This document shows, in pieces, positions 59,314 through 64,000 of a stretch of 64,000 bases of DNA. This DNA is from Sediminibacterium ginsengisoli (GTDB taxonomy: Bacteria; Bacteroidota; Bacteroidia; Chitinophagales; Chitinophagaceae). The stretch lies in assembly GCA_945865545.1 (NCBI GenBank), contig CAMBEQ010000002.1:41433-105432 (forward strand), in the 5' to 3' direction. How positions within the stretch are numbered: position 1 is the stretch's first letter; every line of letters begins with the position of its first letter. The position numbers and the translations under genes were made by a program. Below the pieces are notes generated by a model that made no database searches, had not been told where the DNA came from, and was given only the letters and a program-made list of their open reading frames with translations.

Positions 59314-59391
59314 TATTTTACTGATTTTTTTAGTTTTGAAAATAATATTTCCTTTTAATAGAACTTTATACCGAAATAAAAACAAGAAACC

Positions 59392-60477
59392 ATGATTATT
59401 GGCGTTCCTAAAGAAATTAAGATACAAGAGTACCGTGTAGGTTTGACCCCCGAAGGCGTAGATGCCCTAGTGAGACAAGGTCACCAAGTGTATATTGAAA
59501 CTAAAGCAGGAGTGGGTTCGGGATTTGCAGATGATGCATATATTAAAGCAGGAGCAAGTATATTAAATACTGCACAAGAAATTTACGCAATTGCAGAAAT
59601 GATTATTAAAGTAAAAGAACCTTTGGCGGTAGAATACCCACTGATTAAAGCTGGACAAATATTATTTACCTATTTCCACTTTGCAGCTTCTAAGGAATTA
59701 ACCGAAGCCATGATGAAATCATTAGCAGTATGTATTGCCTATGAAACCGTTGAATTACCTGATGGCTCTTTACCCTTATTAGTACCAATGTCGGAGGTAG
59801 CAGGAAGAATGGCAGTAAACGTAGGCGCTTATTATTTAGGAAAACCATTCGGAGGAAAAGGAAAATTATTAGGCGGTGTGCCAGGCGTGAAACCAGCCGA
59901 AGTATTAATAATAGGTGGTGGAATTGTTGGAACACAAGCAGCAAAAATGGCTGCAGGTTTAGGGGCCAACGTTACCATTATGGATACGAACTTATCAAGA
60001 TTAAGATATTTATCGGATGTAATGCCAGCGAATGTGATTACACAATATTCTACCGTATTAGCCATCCAAGAAAAATTACCAACTGTTGATTTAGTAATTG
60101 GTGCTGTATTATTACATGGTGCCAAGGCACCGCATTTAATTAAAAAAGTCGATTTAGCTTTAATGGAATCAGGTACTGTAGTTGTGGATGTTGCAGTAGA
60201 TCAAGGAGGATGTATTGAAACATGCAAACCTACTACGCATGAAAATCCAGTGTACATGGAGCAAAATATTTTACACTATTGCGTAGCCAATATGCCAGGG
60301 GCGGTTCCGCAAACATCTACTCGAGCCTTAACACAAGCAACATTACCCTATGCCATTGCCATTGCTAATAAAGGATGGGAGAAAGCCTGTGTTGATAATG
60401 CGGCCTTAGCAAAAGGATTAAATATTAAAGCTGGAAAAATTTTAAATAAGGGCGTTGCAGAAGCCTTTAACGAATAA
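59392..60477 (+). CDS. ald: Alanine dehydrogenase
   Basis: The protein has 361 residues, close to the family length of about 370. It begins MIIGVPKEIKIQEYRVGLTP and contains the substrate region KVKEP, the Rossmann motif GGGIVGTQAAKMAAGLGANV (about 174-193) and HYCVANMPGAVPQTST. It interconverts alanine and pyruvate with NADH and ammonia. It is divergent from an Lrp/AsnC gene, its probable regulator, and is followed by a terminator. Confidence 0.96.
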   Translation: MIIGVPKEIKIQEYRVGLTPEGVDALVRQGHQVYIETKAGVGSGFADDAYIKAGASILNTAQEIYAIAEMIIKVKEPLAVEYPLIKAGQILFTYFHFAASKELTEAMMKSLAVCIAYETVELPDGSLPLLVPMSEVAGRMAVNVGAYYLGKPFGGKGKLLGGVPGVKPAEVLIIGGGIVGTQAAKMAAGLGANVTIMDTNLSRLRYLSDVMPANVITQYSTVLAIQEKLPTVDLVIGAVLLHGAKAPHLIKKVDLALMESGTVVVDVAVDQGGCIETCKPTTHENPVYMEQNILHYCVANMPGAVPQTSTRALTQATLPYAIAIANKGWEKACVDNAALAKGLNIKAGKILNKGVAEAFNE

Positions 60478-60506
60478 TTGATCGTTTATTGGTGTTTATT
60501 GTTTAA

Positions 60507-60538
60507 GAAGACCTGGTTCAAAAGACTGGGTCTTTTTT
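60507..60538 (+). terminator. Intrinsic terminator after ald
   Basis: AGACCTGG pairs with CTGGGTCT (eight pairs including two G-U), followed by TTTTTT. It lies about 30 nt after the ald stop and isolates it from arsR. Confidence 0.75.
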
Positions 60539-60589
60539 ATGAGATTGATCAGTATATAAAAAATAACATTTAAAATATTTTGCAAATCG

Positions 60590-60619
60590 CTTATTAATCG
60601 TAATTTTACGATTAATAAG
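60590..60619 (+). promoter_or_regulatory. ArsR operator, perfect inverted repeat
   Basis: Two perfect 14-bp arms (left arm CTTATTAATCGTAA) are separated by two bases, ending 5 nt before the arsR ATG. The site covers the expected promoter and start region. Position and symmetry fit autorepression by the ArsR homodimer, released by arsenite. Confidence 0.75.
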
Positions 60620-60624
60620 AAACT

Positions 60625-60939
60625 ATGACCCCCTATTCAGAAAAAGACGAACAAATAGCCTTATTAGCTAAAGCCATGGGCCACCCAGCCAGAGTGGCTA
60701 TCATTAGATTATTGCTAAAAAAGCAAACCTGTATTTGTGGCGATATCGTGGACGAGCTACCCCTTTCACAAAGCACTGTTTCGCAACATTTAAAAGAATT
60801 AAAAGAAGCTGGTTTAATACAAGGAGAAATTACTGGTGTAAAAACCTGTTATTGTATTGACGAATCTAATTGGGAAAAAATAGGGAAATTATTTGACGGC
60901 TTATTTAATACTACGTACAAAGCAAAATCTTGTTGTTAA
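60625..60939 (+). CDS. arsR: ArsR-family arsenite-responsive repressor
   Basis: The protein has 104 residues. The winged helix contains [19 protein letters not shown]. Metalloid-binding cysteines are possible at CIC in [11 protein letters not shown], the alpha-3 position of classical ArsR, and at the C-terminal SCC, with another in TCYC. It represses its own operon through the palindrome just upstream. The arsM gene follows after about 18 nt and arsC further on. Confidence 0.93.
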   Translation: MTPYSEKDEQIALLAKAMGHPARVAIIRLLLKKQTCICGDIVDELPLSQSTVSQHLKELKEAGLIQGEITGVKTCYCIDESNWEKIGKLFDGLFNTTYKAKSCC

Positions 60940-60957
60940 AAAATATAAATTAATGTT

Positions 60958-61797
60958 ATGAAAACAGAATTAGAATTAAAAGAAATTGTAAAAGCAAAAT
61001 ACAGTGAAATTGCATTACAAGACAAGGAAACCAATATGTCTTCTTGTTGTGGTGCAGGTGGTTGCAGTACCGAAATTTACAATATCATGTCAGACGATTA
61101 TACCCAATTACCTGGCTATGTAGAAGGTGCCGATTTAGGCCTAGGCTGTGGCTTGCCAACTGAGTTTGCTAAAATAAAAGAAGGAGATGTGGTCGTGGAT
61201 TTAGGATCGGGCGCTGGTAATGATTGCTTTGTAGCAAGAAGAAGTGCTGGTGCAAGTGGTAAAGTAATTGGGATAGATTTCACTCCCGCCATGATTGAAA
61301 AAGCTAGAGCCAATGCTGAAAAAATGGGCTATCATAATGTTGAGTTTAGACAAGGAGATATCGAAAACATGCCCATTACTTCCAATATTGCGGATGTAGT
61401 GGTAAGTAATTGTGTATTGAATTTAGTACCCAACAAACATGCGGTGCTACAGGATATTTTTAGAGTATTAAAACCGGGGGGACATTTTAGTATATCAGAT
61501 GTAGTACTAGTAGGCGCCTTACCTGAAGGTTTAAGAAACGCTGCCGAAATGTATGCTGGTTGTGTATCAGGGGCTATACAAAAACAAGTGTATATGGAAT
61601 TAATTGATGCCAATGGTTTTGAAAATGTACTCATTCAAAAAGAAAAAGCCATTATTATCCCTGATGATATTTTAGTAAATTATTTAAACCCAACAGAAAT
61701 TGCTGCTTTTAAAAATTCTCAAATGGGCATATTCTCAGTTACTGTATTTGCACAAAAACCAAAAGCGGTTTGTGTGCCGGGTGCAGGTTGTTGCTAA
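60958..61797 (+). CDS. arsM: Arsenite S-adenosylmethionine methyltransferase
   Basis: The protein has 279 residues. A class I methyltransferase core (VVDLGSGAGNDCFVARR, GIDFTPAMIEKARANAEKMGY) is combined with ArsM-specific cysteines: SSCCGAGGCS near the N-terminus, GLGCGLP, and NCVLNL and AGCVSGA in the core. The C-terminus ends CVPGAGCC. The enzyme methylates As(III), giving volatile or more excretable products under air. It lies between arsR and arsC. Confidence 0.94.
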   Translation: MKTELELKEIVKAKYSEIALQDKETNMSSCCGAGGCSTEIYNIMSDDYTQLPGYVEGADLGLGCGLPTEFAKIKEGDVVVDLGSGAGNDCFVARRSAGASGKVIGIDFTPAMIEKARANAEKMGYHNVEFRQGDIENMPITSNIADVVVSNCVLNLVPNKHAVLQDIFRVLKPGGHFSISDVVLVGALPEGLRNAAEMYAGCVSGAIQKQVYMELIDANGFENVLIQKEKAIIIPDDILVNYLNPTEIAAFKNSQMGIFSVTVFAQKPKAVCVPGAGCC

Positions 61798-61867
61798 ATA
61801 ATAGCTTTAATAAAAAATTTATTTATAGAATTATTGGATAGATATTAAAATTGAATGTAAAATACCT

Positions 61868-62284
61868 ATGAAAAATATTTTAGTCTTATGTACAGGCAAT
61901 AGTTGTAGAAGTCAAATAGCCCATGGATTTTTAGCAGCTATGACAGCGGGTAAAGCCAATGTATATTCTGCAGGGGTGGAAACACATGGTGTAAATCCAA
62001 AAGCCATTACCACTATGAAAGAAATTGGTATTGATATTGCACACCATACCTCTAATAATATTACCGAATACTTTGGTGTCGATTTTGATTACGTAATAAC
62101 CGTTTGCGATAATGCAAAAGAGCGTTGTCCTTATTTTCCTACCAAGGCAGTTAAATTACATTACAATTTTCCAGACCCCGCCAAAGCAACTGGCACAGAG
62201 GATGAAATTAATGAGCAGTTTAGAAGCGTAAGAGCAATGATTAAAAACTACTGCGAGAAATTTGTAGAAGAATATATTAATTAG
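61868..62284 (+). CDS. arsC: Arsenate reductase, low-molecular-weight phosphatase type
   Basis: The protein has 138 residues. The CX5R loop CTGNSCRSQ begins at C8. The second and third redox cysteines are in VCDNAKERCP, matching the thioredoxin-coupled ArsC of Staphylococcus (C10, C82, C89). It reduces arsenate to arsenite. No ArsB or ACR3 pump follows before the next gene, which is on the other strand, so the arsenite made here must be methylated by ArsM or exported by a pump elsewhere. Confidence 0.94.
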   Translation: MKNILVLCTGNSCRSQIAHGFLAAMTAGKANVYSAGVETHGVNPKAITTMKEIGIDIAHHTSNNITEYFGVDFDYVITVCDNAKERCPYFPTKAVKLHYNFPDPAKATGTEDEINEQFRSVRAMIKNYCEKFVEEYIN

Positions 62285-62371
62285 GAAGAAGCTTTTATAT
62301 TTTAGGGGGCTTGATAGAATATTAAATTTTTCTTGTCACTATAATTTATTCAATTTATTATTATAGCTAAA

Positions 62372-62401
62372 AAAAGCGTCCCGAAAATTCGGAACGCTTT
62401 T
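62372..62401. terminator. Bidirectional terminator between arsC and the beta-helix lipoprotein gene
   Basis: AAAAGCGTCCCGAA pairs with TTCGGAACGCTTTT (one mismatch) around a two-base centre, flanked by A- and T-runs. It lies between convergent genes and serves both. Confidence 0.85.
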
Positions 62402-62435
62402 GTATATAGAATCTATCAATTTTTTAAATACTAGC

Positions 62436-63974
62436 TTATTTCCAAACTGTCCAACCTTTCCACCATGTTTGATTATCGCCAGATACTGCAACTGCACCTC
62501 TAAATGTAACTTTCTCAAAGAAAGCATTTTGTAATTTAGCATCTGTGAAAGAACCATTTTTAGTGAAGTTGACATTATCCCAAGTACCTAATGAACCCCA
62601 AGTAGCAGCAGTTATAGGATCAGTACTAGGTGTTGCTGGAGTAGTGGATGGAGTTGAGTTATTAGCGTAAGGAGTAAAATCTGGACTTGTATAGTTAAAT
62701 GGTTGAATTAATTTTAATCTATCCGCTGTTGCATTTGTTAAAATTGTATTGCCAAATGCAGGAGTTGAGAACCAAGTCAATAAGCTTGCAGCTGTAGTTC
62801 CAACAGTAGATGTACCACTTAAAGTTATATTTGAAGTATTACCAGCAAGTGTAGTGTTCTTAATTCTAATACTGCTGTCATTAATATTCTTATCTACATT
62901 TCCTAATGCGACATCAAAATTAAGACCAATAGGCCAACCAGTAATAATAGAGTTCATGATAGAAATACCTGTATTTCTTCTGATATGTGCTCCTGCTCTA
63001 TATAAAGTATTTCCTACACTAGCTAAAGTTGCTCTTGGTCCAATGGCAGTGATATTTGAAAAAACTGCTGAGGTTCTTGGTGTTAAAGAAGATCCTTTAC
63101 CATCATTATCTGATTCAAATGCTTCAGATTGAGAGATATCTGCAATAACTGAATCTCTTAAGACGATACCAAACTGAACATTCCCAGAATATCCAAAGTC
63201 TGTATCAAAATCATCGTCTTGAGTTTTGTAGGCAATTAAATACTTACAGTTTACTGTACCGCCAAACCACTCGTAAGCATCATCTTTTGCATAAGTAACT
63301 TGAATATGGTCAATAGTTGTACCATTACCCACACCAGCCATTGTTAAACTATTTAACTCATTATCTGGTTGGAAAGCGTATCCAGCGTATTCAATTCTTG
63401 CATATTGTAAAATACCAGAATTATCTGCATCGTTTCCTGTAGGGAATGCAGCATCACCAGAACCAGCTAAACCATAACCTACTTCTGTATCATTAATACC
63501 GCCTTCCACTGAAGTTAAACCAGTAACAGCAGTACCTTTCCAAGTTAATACTTGGTTTACTTTAGCAGTTCCTAATATAACTATTCCACCCCAGTCACCA
63601 GACTGAGGATTAGCTGAAGCAGAAGTGAACACGATTGGTTTTTCCGATGTTCCTTTTGCCACTAATTTAGCACCACGAGAAATTACTAAGGCTGATACAT
63701 TTGAGCCAGATTTACCTTGTACTTTTGCACCTGCTTCTACTGTAAGTGTAACACCTTTTGTCACATATACAATACCAGAAAGATAGTTTACATCTTTTGC
63801 AAATAAAGTAGTGTCTTTTGTAATTTTACCTGTTAAAGTAATGGTATTTGATACCACACCTACAGGAGCAACTTCCTTCGTTACTACGAAGATTTCTTTT
63901 TCGCCATCCATTTCAATCTTTCTGCAACCAGTAACGGCTAAAAAAGCTAGGGATAAAATAAATAATTGTTTCAT
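62436..63974 (-). CDS. Right-handed beta-helix-type lipoprotein
   Basis: The protein has 512 residues with a lipobox (FLAVTGC, Cys17). The mature part is dominated by Gly/Asn/Ser/Thr-rich repeats (VTKGVTLTVEAGAKVQGKSG, SGDWGGIVILGTAKV) typical of parallel beta-helices. The C-terminal VTFRGAVAVSGDNQTWWKGWT segment recurs in a Bacteroidota family often found beside TonB-dependent receptors. It is probably a surface protein binding polymer. The upstream partner, if any, lies beyond the window edge. Confidence 0.78.
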   Translation of the reverse strand: MKQLFILSLAFLAVTGCRKIEMDGEKEIFVVTKEVAPVGVVSNTITLTGKITKDTTLFAKDVNYLSGIVYVTKGVTLTVEAGAKVQGKSGSNVSALVISRGAKLVAKGTSEKPIVFTSASANPQSGDWGGIVILGTAKVNQVLTWKGTAVTGLTSVEGGINDTEVGYGLAGSGDAAFPTGNDADNSGILQYARIEYAGYAFQPDNELNSLTMAGVGNGTTIDHIQVTYAKDDAYEWFGGTVNCKYLIAYKTQDDDFDTDFGYSGNVQFGIVLRDSVIADISQSEAFESDNDGKGSSLTPRTSAVFSNITAIGPRATLASVGNTLYRAGAHIRRNTGISIMNSIITGWPIGLNFDVALGNVDKNINDSSIRIKNTTLAGNTSNITLSGTSTVGTTAASLLTWFSTPAFGNTILTNATADRLKLIQPFNYTSPDFTPYANNSTPSTTPATPSTDPITAATWGSLGTWDNVNFTKNGSFTDAKLQNAFFEKVTFRGAVAVSGDNQTWWKGWTVWK

Positions 63975-64000
63975 TGTTTTTGTATTTAAAAAAAGTTTTT

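Overview
The window is one contiguous, AT-rich stretch of a Bacteroidota chromosome, most likely from the Chitinophagia/Chitinophagaceae side of the phylum. The signs are a SusC/SusD pair, GldH, a PSP1/RicT protein, lipoproteins ending their signal in xxxC, and repeated use of the Bacteroidota sigma-factor -7 box TAnnTTTG. Most of it is core housekeeping sequence. I saw no tRNA, rRNA, insertion sequence, prophage or CRISPR array.

Layout. 1-2110: end of an unknown gene, a 31-residue AURKAIP1/COX24-like ribosomal mini-protein, and rng. 2133-7969: a SusC/SusD/lipoprotein uptake locus on the minus strand. 8277-13645: radA-comF, a secreted thiol peroxidase, holB and ricT. 13662-20070: a tiny secreted TonB-plug-like protein, an M3 oligopeptidase, mutL, a PBP4-type carboxypeptidase and an arginase-fold protein with lost metal ligands. 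20131-23165: a tight operon yicC-gldH-histidine kinase-response regulator. 23226-30395: a Nudix-type regulator, ligA, a structured convergent intergenic element, asd with a regulatory leader, a PfkB sugar kinase, a TetR regulator and obg. 30569-44394: typA, an acyltransferase-like membrane protein, two alpha/beta hydrolases, an RND efflux pump, chrA and recQ. 44564-47752: Kdo and GDP-mannose precursor genes (kpsF/kdsD, manC) plus a FabH-like synthase. 47829-56642: purF, a pirin, a SurA-like chaperone, and infB-nusA-rimP. 56763-60477: small metabolic and regulatory genes ending in a divergent Lrp/ald pair. 60590-62284: an arsenic cluster arsR-arsM-arsC with a perfect operator. 62436-63974: a beta-helix lipoprotein.

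The most interesting observation is the leader of asd (about 27347-27526, minus strand). A perfect TAnnTTTG box overlaps the stop codon of the upstream sugar-kinase gene. It is followed by a 14-codon ORF, MTKYKHTKQIMKPL, in which nine of 14 residues are Met, Thr, Lys or Ile, the amino acids made through aspartate semialdehyde. Tandem stops, mutually exclusive stems and an 11-bp intrinsic terminator 20-25 nt before the asd ATG follow. This has the anatomy of ribosome-mediated transcription attenuation of the aspartate pathway. Other items worth checking are a 6S-RNA-like or MITE-like structured element between ligA and asd, a terminator-like hairpin in the rimP-nusA-infB leader, and an arsenic cluster with no efflux pump. 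Promoter positions also correct several gene starts (typA, kpsF, rimP and the DUF4834 gene).
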